DNA of 64,000 bases from Dirofilaria immitis (lineage: Eukaryota; Nematoda; Chromadorea; Rhabditida; Onchocercidae): positions 2,108,001 to 2,172,000 of the forward strand of contig JAKNDB010000103.1 of NCBI GenBank assembly GCA_024305405.1, in the 5' to 3' direction. Position 1 is the stretch's first letter. Each line of letters starts with the position of its first letter. The position numbers were made by a program, and so were the translations under genes. This document shows, piece after piece, positions 23,182 to 37,168 of the stretch. The notes below the pieces were generated by a model, which searched no databases, was not told where the DNA came from, and saw only the letters and a list, made by a program, of their open reading frames with translations.

Positions 23182-26100
23182 ATGAGTAGTCGGTCCAGTA
23201 ATGAATATTTAGTCAAATTGTTAAAGGCTATTGAGGTTAGTGATTTTTTATTTGTTCGGAAGAAAATAGACTTTTATATTAATTCTTAATGAGGAGGTCG
23301 AAATTATAGAGCTAATTTATACTTTTTTTTTGGTACTCCGGATACATTATTTCATCATTTTCACATATCCCTTTTTTTCCTACCATTTTTTAATTGTTTA
23401 TTGATTCACTGCTTTTACAAATTTATTCATTTATGAAACTCATTCGTCTCACATATTTTAGTGCAGCAGTTTTGCAATTCATTGACATTTTAATGCAAGT
23501 AGTGCTTGAATTCAAATTATTAAGTTTCTCACCGCATTTAAATTTGTTTATAGTTTAGGACATCTGGAAATTTTTCCCTTTAATGAGAGCATCGGATAAG
23601 AGAATAAAACTTTTTGGAGGTGAAGTATTGCTGAAAAAAATAACACTAGAAAATATTAATTCCAATCAAGTAGTATTACTTTTCAACAGACTGATTTTTT
23701 GCAATAAGTGTGTATTAAAATCGAGGTATGTTTGTATTTCAAAATTATTCGAAGAATTATATTTGAATAGAAATCTGAATTTTACTTTTTATTTTATCAG
23801 CTATATAGTATTTTTCTTTAGGTATGTCGCAATGAATTAACAACATCGTTCTTTTGTCGACTTCTTTTAGGTTTCATCACTTGCTGTAAACCTTCGGGTT
23901 TGTTTTTTTACTTACGTTGTGGGCATCAAGTCATTCTTGTATTACGAAACATTTACAGTTGCAGTACTAAATTTATCTGCATTCCTCTCTGCTATCCTTT
24001 TTATCATACCCGTGAAATATTATATCTTATGAAATCTCCAAGATCTTAAATCCCTTTGTGTACCTCAAGATCGAAATTCTGATACAGATTTAGTTTTTTC
24101 AAGTACTATGAGGTGTAATTTCGACTACTGCATCAGAATACCAATATAAATTTAATATATGGAATTAAAATTTTACTACCAATTTTGAAGATTCTTAATC
24201 TTCATTTTTTCTGTTAGCGCAAAAAAGTTTATCCCGGTTTGTATTCTGTTTTCTGCATATATTCATTGAAAATTTCTAATTTCCTAAGATACATTTTATC
24301 CAAAAATTTTATTGCTTGTACTCGGAGACATTTATTTGAATTTGTTTTAGCATCACTAGTACGTCAGCATCGCATAATACGTTTGGATGGAACAAATTCA
24401 CTCATTAGATGTTTTGTGTCATATATTGCGAATTTAGTACATTGTAGCAGTATTGATATGCTTTGTTCCCTTCTGATCATGTTGTATGTTAGAGGTATGC
24501 AAATTGTGATTGTCTCGAAAGATAAAATAATTATACAAGTTTGTTGTTTCTTCAAGTTAAAATAAAAGCGATACTAGTGTTTTTAACATATATGTAATTA
24601 TTTTTGCAGACAAGAAATTTTGCCTGAAAGTTCGTTTAGATGGTTTGATTACGCTATTCCAAAAAAACATATTGTTGCTTGCTGAGGACAAGAAAATGAT
24701 ATCGGTTTTGCAATTATGCTGCTGTTGTATCCGTTCGGGTAGATTTTCATTTATCATTTAACGATTGAAATCATTAAAATAATTCTTAAATATGCTAAAG
24801 CAAATGGTCATATCTTGCAACAGATTCATCAATTCATTTTTGTTGAATTTATTTTATTTTTGTTTCGAAATTCAATATCATTATGGATTGCTGAAAAACA
24901 GTACCTAAAATAACAGTTTGAAAATTGGATTACTGGCACTTTTTCTTATAAATTGTACAACTACAAAGAGATCGATACACAATACAGTCTTATGCCAGTT
25001 ATATTTTGCAGCTATCAAATTTGAAATAATTTAAAAGTAATAAAAAGAGCAACTAGAAGAAATGGAAAAAAAACCTGAAATTAAAAGTCATTTTAAATGT
25101 GATAGTTCAGTCCAAAATGCGCGGATGTTTGGCAAAAGTCAAGAATTTATAAAGGGTTTAATAACAGCAATTATTTCTGGTACGGAAAGCAATAATCGTG
25201 GCTCGTCTTTCCGAAATACTTTATGTGATCATCAAATTTAGTATATATTTTTATTTCATTATTAATTTATTTTTTCAAACTTCCAATTACTATATTAATT
25301 TAACATTGGGAAGAAAATTTTCCAAGTTAATTATTTTCTTCTGCCTAATTATATCAATAATTATTGCACTGTGAAATTTTTCTAGCTAAGAAGAAGGCAT
25401 GGCATATGTGTCTTATAAATGCACATTTTATTTATCAATCTGTAATGTAAATATGATTAATTTCTTTCCATTCTATTTTCATATAGAAATATAACATTAC
25501 TAATTTAAAAGAATAATTTTCAGAAAATCGCCTCATAATGACTATATTGGAATCGAATAACATTTTTGTTATATTAATAGAAACTTTTCAAAAATATGTT
25601 CAACAGCGATTCACTGCATCTGAACAGGGATATCTTGGAAATTTGCTTGTTTACAGTTGCATCATTGAGAAATTTAATAAAATTAAGTAATTGTGTTTTG
25701 CAATTTCTATTAAATATTTGGAGTTTTTATATTGAAGATTTAGATAAATCGAGATTAGTATATCCATCTGAATTTTAAATTTTAGAATTAAAAAAATTTT
25801 TTTCGAGTTTTGTTTTTAATATGAGAGGAATTATAAATGAATTATAAATGTTGGTAATATTAAAGTTTAGAGCGTAATAGAGAGCACCTAATAGCTATTG
25901 GCGCAGTGGAAACGTTTAATTCAGCTATTTCACTCATTAATAATGATAAGGAGTATTTGGATGATGGCTCATCAGTGGAATCATCTGTTATGATTCTTAA
26001 GGTTATTCAAGCAGTTCAATTCTATTTCAAACTCTTAAATTTTTTCAAATATTTCAGATATTTAATTGATTTTATGAATTTAATAATTAATTTAACAACT

Positions 26101-29100
26101 ATTCTATCTAGTTTTTTAACTTCCCAACAATCACGATCTTGCTCACAATCAAAACTCTGATCTCATTTCTCTTCAAAATTCAGTTGTTATTCTCGAGGAA
26201 GTTGCCATATTTCCTAACCAGCAAGGCTGATAAGTTTGATTGCTACTTGATACCAGAATTTGCAAAAAAATTATCTTTCCCAACTGCAGTTGTGTTTATT
26301 CACTAAATTTTATCAAGACTGATAAATATTGGTATGATGATAGAAAATGAAGTTGTAACTTTTAATTGAATTTGATTTGATCAAAAGAAAAGTAAATTTC
26401 CAATTTTTTCTAAATGCTAACTCTGCTGTATGCTTTGTTTGTCCCTGAATTTCCCAAATCTCGCAGATGCTAAGTATAATATACTGATGATTGCATAGTT
26501 ATACGTCAAATATTTCCAAATCAGTCTTATCTGATGGATATTCATAATATCAATTGTAAAAACACTTTTTACTAATTGATATCTAATATCTCATTATTTA
26601 AAATATAGGATATCTTCAAATCATAAAGTATGATGAATAGGATTAAACATCATCAAGAATAATTTTAATCATAAATTTAGGAATATTTGTTCAAGATAAA
26701 TTCTTTTATAAATTCAAGGTTCCTTTCCAAGTACTTTCTTTCGACTGCTTATATCTATTTTCTTTGTTGTGAATTGAACAGTTACGGGAAATCAAAGTGT
26801 TTTGCGGTCAAACAATTAAATTATCATATCTAAGTTCACTGACTGTTTGAAAAATTTCCAATCTATTATAATTAATATTTTATTTTTAAAAAATTTTTAG
26901 TTTGAAAGAATTAGATGATAAAAAGTTCTCAATTTGTTTTAATTTGTTTGAATCACATTTTTCGTAATTTTTTAAGATATAATCAGATAACTGCATTGGA
27001 AAAGAAAGATTTTTAGAATAGCAAATTTTAAGAGTTTTTCTTCATAATTTTGGATTTGAAAATTTATGATGAATTTAATTCATGCTTTATGAGTACGATG
27101 TATCTGTGGCCTTACAGTGGTAAAAACAGAAGTTCTCTAATCGTTTTACTAGGATCCTAAAACTTTTATGAATTTTCTCCCATATTTGTATCATTAAAAA
27201 AAAAAAAGAATATTGGAAAAGGGAATTATTTTATTATCCTCAATCAAGTTTATTATTCATATATCAAAGAATCTGTTCTTTAACTTAAGTGGATAAAACA
27301 AGTGTGGGAAAATTGTTCATTTATATTTCTGTTCATACGTGTTTTGTTAATCTCGTATCATTACTGTTAATTAATAATGATAATTAGTTGGGAAAAAGCC
27401 TTTATTAGCTATTGTAGTGATTTTTGCTAAATTACTTTAGAATGATTAAATTTTTCCTTTCTTCTAGGATCTTGAATTCTTCAATTTTTGATTTCCTGTT
27501 ATGGAATAGTTTGATTAAAAATGAGGATACATTTCTTCTCTTTCCCGGAAATATCATTATAGATATCTTGTATCTTGTGATCGTATAATATTTATTGCTC
27601 TTCTTTTTAATAAATAGTTACTGGACGGATTATTCAACTGATTTCCTAACATTTTTGGTACATAAACTTATTTTATATATTTATAATTCTTAATAAAAGA
27701 ATCGTCTTTTCTTTCATCTCTCGGTAATTCAATGAAGTTCTTATTTGATTGTCATCATTCATTATCATTCCCTGGTCAGATAAGAAACTTGAATTACGGA
27801 GAAGCAGAAATTCTCCCGCTATTCTTACAATGAAACTACTTTATCATTTATATTTAACTTTTAACGAAATTTGATTTTCAACTCCGCCTACCACTTAGAT
27901 CTTATGATCAATGCAATAAAATTTTAAAATTTAGATACGCGAATGTGTTCATGTTGTTGTTCTTACTGATATCATTGTGTCTATCATATGAGTTTGTGTG
28001 TGAGATTCATTTAAAATTGATAAAATATTTTGAAATTAATTGCTTCTACTAATTTATCGATTAATTGAAGGTAGATCATTCTATCAATTAATCAAGTAAT
28101 TAGAAATTGGCCACCCAAGTGTTTCACATGCTAAAATCATTCTTTAGTTTTTTCTTTCCTTTTTCATCTTTTTATTAGTTATAAATAAATGCAGATATTT
28201 ATAGATAGAATATATATAATTATATATAATAGCAATGGTTATAAAGGATGCAGTAGTTCATCTTGCAAATACATTTTCATTTCATTTTTCATCACAATAT
28301 ATTTATTAATAAAATTTCTTTTAAATAATGCTTCGAAATATTAGGAACCATATCTTATTCACTCTTCCTTTCCTCTTCATTTCATTCGAATTTATCTTCT
28401 GATATAATATAATTGTTACAAAAAAGAAAATTTAATTTAACCTAAATTTTAAGTTTCAAAAACTCGAAATCATATCTGATTTGTTGGATGTTACCTATTT
28501 TTCAAATCAATTCATGAAAGTTTGATAATTTCATCGATTGATATTGTTAAATAAATTTTTAAATATTTCAGAAATCATTACTTGCACTGTGCATGAGTTG
28601 CCTACCTCTTCACCCATTCCCAATATCCTCATCCACGCCACCACCAATTACTTTCCCACTTCCTAGAGAAATTTGCAGTAATTTAGAGCAACAATCTTCT
28701 TGGTATGTTTATTAGATGTGCTCATAAAATATCACATAGATTTGTGATTTATCAAATATTTTAAATTTGTTTTAAAAATTAGCTCTATTAGTATTTATCA
28801 GTAATTCTTTCGCTCATCTTAGGTCGCATAGAAAAAAGTTGAAGAAAATTTGTTATATATTTCACCAACAAGAATCGATGAACCTGGTCCGAGTAGCGGT
28901 ATGCTTCAAATTTTTTTTTAAAAACAAGTTCATCAAATAGAAAAATTATTTGAAAATACTGTATTGTGAGATTTACGAAAACGATAAAATGGATTCTTAT
29001 CGAAGTTAGTAGTTATCAGTTATAATCACGTCAAAAACAGCTGGCGGATACTTATTCAACTTCAAAAAATTGTTATTGATGTTTAGATTTTAAAATTCTA

Positions 29101-32100
29101 GAAATACGAAAGTTTGATTTAGAGATTTGATTCAGAAATTTTTTGAGATATATAATGTCAATAGCCCGAAGTGTCTGAATGATCTAATTAAGTAATTTGA
29201 AAAAGATTAACATTCTTTCTCTCATTGTTATTCACAATTATTTAATCAGGAAAATATGCAGACTAAATTAATGTAAATACTAAAAATAATCTGACTTGTA
29301 TTAAATCCAATTTCTGGTTTACTATCTTTAAAGATAATTATCCGTCACTGCGGATTATGAAAAAGTTTTCAATGCGATAAAACTAACCATAGTATATTGA
29401 AATAAAAATTAGGTTTAATTTGCAAGGCTCGATGTAATTGTAAACCGTATATAGTTCCATTAATATAAGTATTTGAATTATTAATATTAGAATGAGTTTT
29501 AGAACTCAAACATTAATATTTAGATGCAGGGGTTTTAATTTTAATGCAACATTTTAATTGCATGGAATAAATCATGCTAAACATGCACAATTTATTATAG
29601 ATGAAGATGCTGGTGATGATGAAGATGAAGCATTGTTTGCAGTAACAGTAGATGGTGACATTGAAGAGGATAATTCACATTTGCATCCAATATCTGTGAA
29701 CTTTCATCAACATCTATCTTTACATCAGCTAACGGACAACTATTTACATTATTTCATTGAATTTTTCCAAGGAACTACCATGATTGATACATCCTCAATG
29801 ACAACATCTTCGGATAAGTCAGGAATGGGAAGTTTCGCCGATTTGGTGGCAAAAACTGTAAAAGCAAGTATTGTGACTAATTCATTTGATTGACTTTTGT
29901 TTCAGATTTCTTATTGTAGATTGATGCTAGTTATACTAACTTTAAATTTAGTATTACTATTTTAATTTCCATTTGAAATTATTAATAAAATACATGTGTA
30001 AGTAATTTATATTTGAATATATAGTTATTATGTTAATGAATTGCAGAAGATAAGATCACCGTTAGTTTTCGTAAAAATTGCTTATCCAACAACAATCCTT
30101 CCAACAAATTTACATTCTGTTTTGCAACCATTGGTAAAAAACGATTCAAAACGGTATGAAATAAACTAAGAGTTAATATTCCTAAAAATTAGAATTGTTT
30201 AATTTAGTTAATTTTTTTCTTCCATTTCTTTAAATTAATTCCATGAGTATTTTCAATTAAATTGATGATCAACTTTTGAATTAAACTAGTTCTCAGGCTT
30301 AATTCCGTAGTGCCATTAATTAATTTTTCGCCGTTATATTTGGAACTGGTTTAAAAAAATGATAAATTCTTTCTTATGCAATGAATTTTATCTTTGAAGG
30401 ATTTATTGATAAGAGATATAGCACACTTGCAAAGTGATTCATCATTTTCTGCTCGTGTTGTATACGACTTGGATTATCTGATTTCCGATAAAACTCAAAT
30501 TCCTGCATCCTGGAAAACAATTGGAAACGATGATGAGAATCGGTATTGTCCAAAAATTAAACTTTCTAGAGTTTTTGAATGAAACTTTCAGAATTTTCTA
30601 GAAAGTGTGCTACTGATATTTAAGTGAAGTATTATTTTAGAGTACACTATGAAATTAGGTTATGAATATTTATATTCTATAAGCTGATATTGTTTGTAAT
30701 TTCTTGCTTTTTGTTCTAATGCACAGCATAATGTATGACTTGGAAGGATATAGAGTACTTCAAATAATTGACAAACAATATAACATTGAAATGCTAATAT
30801 TTTTTCATTCTAGGATTGGCAAAATGGATTCCAAGAATCATTTGTTATTCGAGAGCCGATTTGAAGGTGGAAATTTGAGGCGAGCCATCCAAGTATTATT
30901 TCAAGTATCTAAATAACGTAATATTGTTTCTTTTTATTTCTAAAACAGGCTTCTTCAGAATTACCGTTTTAGGTAAATAAATGGTATTATCAGTTGATAC
31001 TATCACCAGACATCAACGAGTTACGACCACACTTTCAGTGGTTCTTTTTCGAAGTTTCCAATAATGAAACTGGCGTGGATTATGTGTTTGAAATTATTAA
31101 TTGCTTTAAAAAACATCAATGTTTAATCGTGGTAATGATTTATCTCAAATCATATAAGGTCACTTATGTTTTAAAAGATATTTTTTCGATGAAATTTTGC
31201 TGTAAATAAATATTTCTTCAAGGAATAAAAACTGTTTATTTTAAACGATTTTATCGTACCAGCAGAAACATTATGATCTACAACAAAAATTTGATTTCCG
31301 AAAAATAAAATTATTTGTTATCTCATTAATAAAGCAAAAGTGATTGTGAATAATTCAAAAACACAGTGTGTTTGCAGGTATGCAGCCAGTATTGTTCTCA
31401 GTCACAGATGCTTGTCGAGGAATCCTAAATGGGTACGTGTAGGTTCAGCAGTATGTTATTGTCGCAATACTTTTATTCGCAATGATTCTAAGAAAATGAA
31501 TGATGCATCTACTCCAAGGTATTTCGATTGTCAAATTTTTTTTGGAGTATTTACCTTCGAAATAATTTTCTACCGCCATTATAACTATTTTGAAATGAAA
31601 ACGCAATAGTGCTAGTAAAACAATTCCAAAAATTCATGATAAGTTTATGCAATAAAATTATCACATACCATCATATTATGCAAACATTCTCATTTTTCAA
31701 AATTTCAACATTATTATTATTATTATATAACATTCTAGTATCATAAATCTTAAATTTTCAGATTTTGTCATACTAATAATTATAAAATATTCATAATTTC
31801 AAAAGAGGAATAAATATAACTCTATGGAAAGAAAATAATTTACCTCAATTCATATAAATATCCAATTTTCCAGGTATTATTTCTCGCTATATTTCACGAT
31901 CAGATTTAAATATCATGCGGATGTATGCTACATTGCCTATCATTTTCCATACACATATTCGATGCTTCAAGTAGTTTGTTTTGTACCTTTGAATTTGAAA
32001 ATGCTATAATGGTAATTCGCAATGTAGATGTTGAAACAGAGCAGGCTGATTTTATAAATTAGATAATCAAATATTTATTAGATGGCCAAGTAATACATGC

Positions 32101-34625
32101 TAAAAGCAGAGAATCTAAACGCGGAAACGGCTATTTCATATTCTGTTATCTTTTATCAGTCACATGAATCATCACGTGATGTAAGTATAACCTAAATATA
32201 AAAAATCATCAATATGAAATGAGTTGATTTATGAATGAAAAACCGAAGAATTGTTTTTAACTAAAATCTTAAATGGAGAAGAGGACTTTTTAGAATGCTT
32301 TTATTTTTAAAAAATATTAAAGCATTTCTAATTAATACTTTATTAAAGAAATTCTCAAAAACGATTTAATATTTGATTGTAATTAATTTTCACATCTTAA
32401 ATTTTTTTAACCTTGAAATCTATGAACTAGTAAATATGAAAACTATTCAGAAAAGAATACATATGTAGCAATAAATATATATATATATAGGGATAAATTA
32501 TGGTATTGCTATGGTGATATTATAGAATACTTAACATATAGTTAATAAAATTTTGTGTATTAAGATATATCTAGTAGCAAGTGCATTATTAACAATTACT
32601 GCCTAAGCATTAAAATTAGTGAGAATTATAGATATCGTAAATCATTGTGAGTGGTCTTGCCTATTACTGTAAATTCTTGTAAATGTTTTAGGCCACCTTA
32701 GAAAGGTATTTATCGAAAAATGGCAAGGAAGGACAAATTTATGTTCGTAATGATCAGCTCTGTACATCATTAGCTGGTAATACCGTATCACTCATTACGG
32801 TAACCGCTAATGGTACCAAAGAACAGTTATTTGATCGTGAGATCATATTGCTTTCTGCTAGAGTACATCCTGGAGAAAATAATACAAGTTGGATTATGCA
32901 TGGTATATTTTTATATGTTCATAAATATTAGGCTAATTTAAAAATAAAATAAGGATAACAAATTAAAGTGATGAAATTAGATATGAAAAATTTTTAAGCA
33001 TCTTTTTAGATTCTTTCTCTTCTTATGAAAAAATAATTCGAACTATATTTTATGTCTTGGATACTATATCCGAGATAATTGGAAGTAATTTTTTTGCTTT
33101 TATATCTTATTCATTCTTTGTTTTATAAATACAAAGATGAATAGGCTAACCGAGATGCTAAACAATAATGGAAAATTTCACTAACCGATTGAAATGATTT
33201 TAGCATTTTTAATCGAATGATAAATATGAGACATAAGCAAAACTTAAATTAAAAATTCATTGTAAATATCGGAAACCTTTCATTATTTATAATGAACTAT
33301 AAATAATTAAGTTGATTTTTTATAACAAAAATTTTTAAGGTATTATGGATTTCTTGATGAGTGATACGGAGGAAGCTATGGAACTTCGTGATCGGTTCGT
33401 ATTTAAATTAATTCCTATGTTAAATGTCGATGGTGTAGTAAATGGATCACATCGCTGCAGTTTAGCTGGTGTAGATTTAAATCGAACCTGGGATAAACCT
33501 TCACGATTACTGCATCCTGCTATTTATCATAGTAAAGCTATTATACAGTATATAGTAGGTTTTGTTTTTTTGTATGCAGAATTGCATATAGCTTGCATGC
33601 AAGGTTCATAAATCTGTTCATATCAGATTTTTGAATAATTCGTAAACGTAATTTTTTGAGGTGAAAATGTCTTGATCTCCAATAATTCTCCAATAATTTG
33701 CTTATATTTAAGAAGTTTATGATAGACAAGCATTGGTTAATTTTTAACATTATAGAATAGTTGTATTTTTGAAAATCTTTCTATTACATGAGAAAGGTGA
33801 AGATATACAAATTTCAGATTGATGTGCTTGAAAAGAAACCATTTTTGTTTATCGATATACATGGTCATTCCAAAATTTTAATTTATTTCTTTATGGAAAT
33901 AATCCTGATAACTCTTGGCGTGCTTTGGATCATTCACTTCCAGGAAAAAACCATTTCATGTCACTTCCATTACTTTTGCAGCAGGTATATACCTAGATTA
34001 ATTTATCAGGTGGAAAAGATATATTCAGCATTATTCGAATAAGTAAATTAGAGATTAATTTTTTTATGCATGGAAAACTTTAAATGTACACAGTTTTTTC
34101 CAGACATGCGATTATTTTTCGCTATCAAATTGTCGATTCAACATAACAAAAACGAAAGAATCATCAGGTCGCATTACACTATGGAGGCAATTTGGTATCA
34201 CTCGATCGTACACTTTAGAGTCTACTTATTGTGGTTTCAATTGCGGTTCTTTGAAGGGTTATCAGGTTGGTGCTTTCGTACAAAGCTCTTTAAAAGTCTG
34301 TAATACACTGAAGATACTACTTCCTATGGCAGATTATTTTATTTAATTTCACTGGTAAAATTTGCTTACCATTTAGTTATGTATTTTCAGTAATGAAAGA
34401 GAAGAAACATATTAAATTCTTTATGTGTTAAAATGAGTTCGAATTTTATATCTCATGTAATGTTATATATATATTCAAAATAAGAGTAGAGTTTTGCTTT
34501 ATTTTTAGGTAAATATCGAACATCTAATGGATATGGGTAAACAGCTGTGCAAGACATTTAGCTATTTGAAGAATGATAACCCCTCTGATCAGCAAGAGGA
34601 TGATGATGATGACGATTCAGAGTAA
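23182..34625 (+). CDS. ccpp-1: Cytosolic carboxypeptidase 1 (CCP1/Nna1), tubulin deglutamylase
   Basis: M14-family metallopeptidase that shortens polyglutamate side chains on tubulin, needed for cilia and axon stability. Twenty exons: 23182-23235, 23559-23725, 24289-24494, 24610-24738, 25524-25686, 25871-26001, 28572-28702, 28823-28898, 29601-29857, 30047-30133, 30400-30542, 30814-30892, 30973-31131, 31378-31518, 31874-31970, 32692-32902, 33340-33554, 33818-33984, 34104-34265, 34509-34625; about 964 aa. N-terminal armadillo-like helices (exons 1-6), acidic linker (exon 9), CCP N-domain (FESRFEGGNLRRAIQ, FQWFFFEVSN), then the catalytic domain: ARVHPGENNTSW (Zn His and Glu), NGSHRCSLAGVDLNRTW, DIHGHS (third Zn ligand), SYTLESTYCG (catalytic Glu). 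The tail is DDDDDDSE. Frame breaks of one base occur in exons 5, 8, 13, 14 and 18, each in a short A or T run. The NPDG motif reads NVDG. The exon 10 donor is uncertain. Confidence 0.95.
26002..28571 (+). other. Large ccpp-1 intron
   Basis: The 2.57-kb intron between armadillo exon 6 (ends ...SSVMILK) and exon 7 (KSLLALCMSC). No nested gene, repeat array or structured RNA was recognised in it. A missed small exon cannot be excluded, but phases agree without one. Confidence 0.6.
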
Positions 34626-37168
34626 TTTTGATATCTCTTCAAAATCAGTTCCGAAACCATACTGCTGAATACATTGCTGTTTGCCTCTGAACGTGTATTT
34701 TGCTGAAGACGGTTACTGTGTTATGTTACTCAAGAGATGTTTGATGTAAAAATGATATTTGAAGTCCCATAAATTTGAAATATCTGAAATAATAGGTTTG
34801 AGAAATTTGAAATTTCATAATTTTTTGAATTCATATATTTTAAACTGATACCTTAGTTTATGAAGCTCGTAGAATTAGTTTCCAAACAATGAAGTTTTGG
34901 TTGATCCATAAGATTTTTTGACTCAGACTTACTCAACTCAAATTTAAAAAATTAATTTATTCCATTGTTTTGTTGTTGTTTTATATGCTAAAATTTTAGG
35001 TAAACTTAAAACTATATCAACTTTTTCTCTAGTCATATTTATTGTATTCATTTATTTATCTGCAGCAATTCTCATTACTAAATTAGATTTCTCAATAAAC
35101 TTCCTTCTTTATAAAAATTATATCACTGATGAGCTTTACGCAAATATTTATTTTCCGTCTTAATTTTAAAGCAAAGCTAAGGAGATCTTGTAATCAGTAG
35201 TCAAGAACAACCAGATTTTTAGAAAACTATTCTTTTTAATTTCTTCAGGTTTATGAGATCTTATGTTATTGTGATAAACAATGATAAGCACTGTGAATTC
35301 AGTTATGTATAATCGTGTTTCACTGGTTTATATATTGTTTGTTTTGTACAAGGTTGTGTTGTACCTCTGTATTTTACTTGTACTCGTATTTTTTCTTATT
35401 TAGGACGGTATAATTTCACGGATAAAGAAATCCGTAATTGCTAAATTTTTATTGCTAAATTAACAATTATGTTTAGGCTTTTTCATGTCTATTTTAATTT
35501 AAAGTTATAAAAAGCACATTTGGTTTTTTACATAATGTTAGAAATAAGTTTTCGAGAATCTCTTAGTAAAATTATTTTCATGTAGAATATGTACACAACT
35601 AATTTGATATATTGACATAGTATTCGTATTTCAATCGAAGATTTTGATGCATTTATTTCGCATTAAGATCATTAAGCATATAATTGAAGAATAATATAAA
35701 GGTCAAGGAAACAAAATAAATGATCATGAGAAACTTGCTTTTTATTTTGTTGATATAGTTTGTTTATACATAATGAGAATGATGAAAGGCGGAAGATATA
35801 GAACCTAAAGTTTCCCGTGAAATTTTGCATTTCTTTGAAGATCGTATAAAGAAATCCTAAAGATTCGAGAAAATGATAGGATATTTGATTTTTACCGAAA
35901 TTTACATAGATTTTGACCTTTGTATTATTTTTCTGCACGAAATATTTAAGCTTGTTGGAAATGGCTCTATGCAAAGGATTATAAATCGACATATGGCGTA
36001 TTTGCGGTAGCCTTGATCATTGGTCCTCCACAGGTAGCAATCATATTTCATTAATAAATTTTCTAATCTCATCTCGGCTTTAATCTTTCATATGAAATTC
36101 AATAATATGAATTTAAAATAAAACGAGAAAGCTAAGATGTGAAAATTATATTTAAATTTTCATTTTCGAAATTATTTCCTTCTATTTAAATGCCTCATTT
36201 TTATGAAAGAATTAATATCTTTCATTTCTGACTTTGTAAAATTATTTGTAATTTTTGTAAATACAAATGCAATGAATTAAATTAATTACTTAATTAGCAA
36301 AGGAAAATAAGATAAATCATTTTGTGAAATGAAACTTGACCTTCTTCTTTGAAACTTATCTGCAAATTGATTATTATAACAATTTATTTATGTATTAATT
36401 ATGAGAATGGCTAAATGAAATTTTGTTCGTATAACAATAATTGTGAGCTATATAGATGACAAAATTCTTGGCTAAACTTCTAATGCTTCTAATCGATGCA
36501 TTTCAAAGCTATCAAAAAGCCTAATCCTGAATATTTTGACTATAGTTTTTTGAATAGCATAAGTTTCACGTAATTTTTTTTTGCCAATGCTATCAATTTT
36601 ATCAAAATATTTATCACTACTTAAGCCATTTATTTTTTTTATAAAATATATTTGAGCAATAAATTTATTTAATTCCGAAAATTAAAAGCGATTTTTACTA
36701 TTTGAAACATATCAGATAATTTTATTGAAATAATTCTCAATCTTTTGCTAATTTTACAAAAGTTTTTTAGTGCCGAATTCATTCTTATTTTCTTTTTCTT
36801 TTTTTTCGGAAAGCGAGAGGAAGGGGAGGGAGGATAATATTGAAAAATTATCATTATTTGATAAACATTTGTTGATATTGCTTAATTACAACGATTATTC
36901 ATTCAATGAAACAATAAATTGATATTTTACTATTTGTTTACTTTATTAACTTATACCTTTCATTTACTTAAGAAATAAGCAAAATTAATTTCAACTCATC
37001 GCATTAAAAAAATTTCTTTATCAAAATATAAGGACGAAGAGAAATGGTATTAATAGATGATGATACAGTAATAGTTTCTAAAAGAGAAGATCTTATTATC
37101 ATCAGAATTTTCTATTTCATCTATCTTCACTTCGTTACTTTCCTTCCCTTTTCCTTCTTCCTCTATTA
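34626..37168. other. Intergenic between ccpp-1 and ceh-8
   Basis: A+T-rich. A 106-codon minus-strand open frame (35672-35992) lacks domain signatures or splice context and is not called. No other signals. Confidence 0.5.

Noticed and set aside
23182..34625. ccpp-1 as a pseudogene
   Set aside because: Five single-base breaks are all in short A or T runs, all catalytic residues are kept, and neighbouring essential genes show the same defect.
35672..35992. 106-codon minus-strand ORF
   Set aside because: No domain, no splice context, and length is within chance for the longest frame in 64 kb of such DNA.
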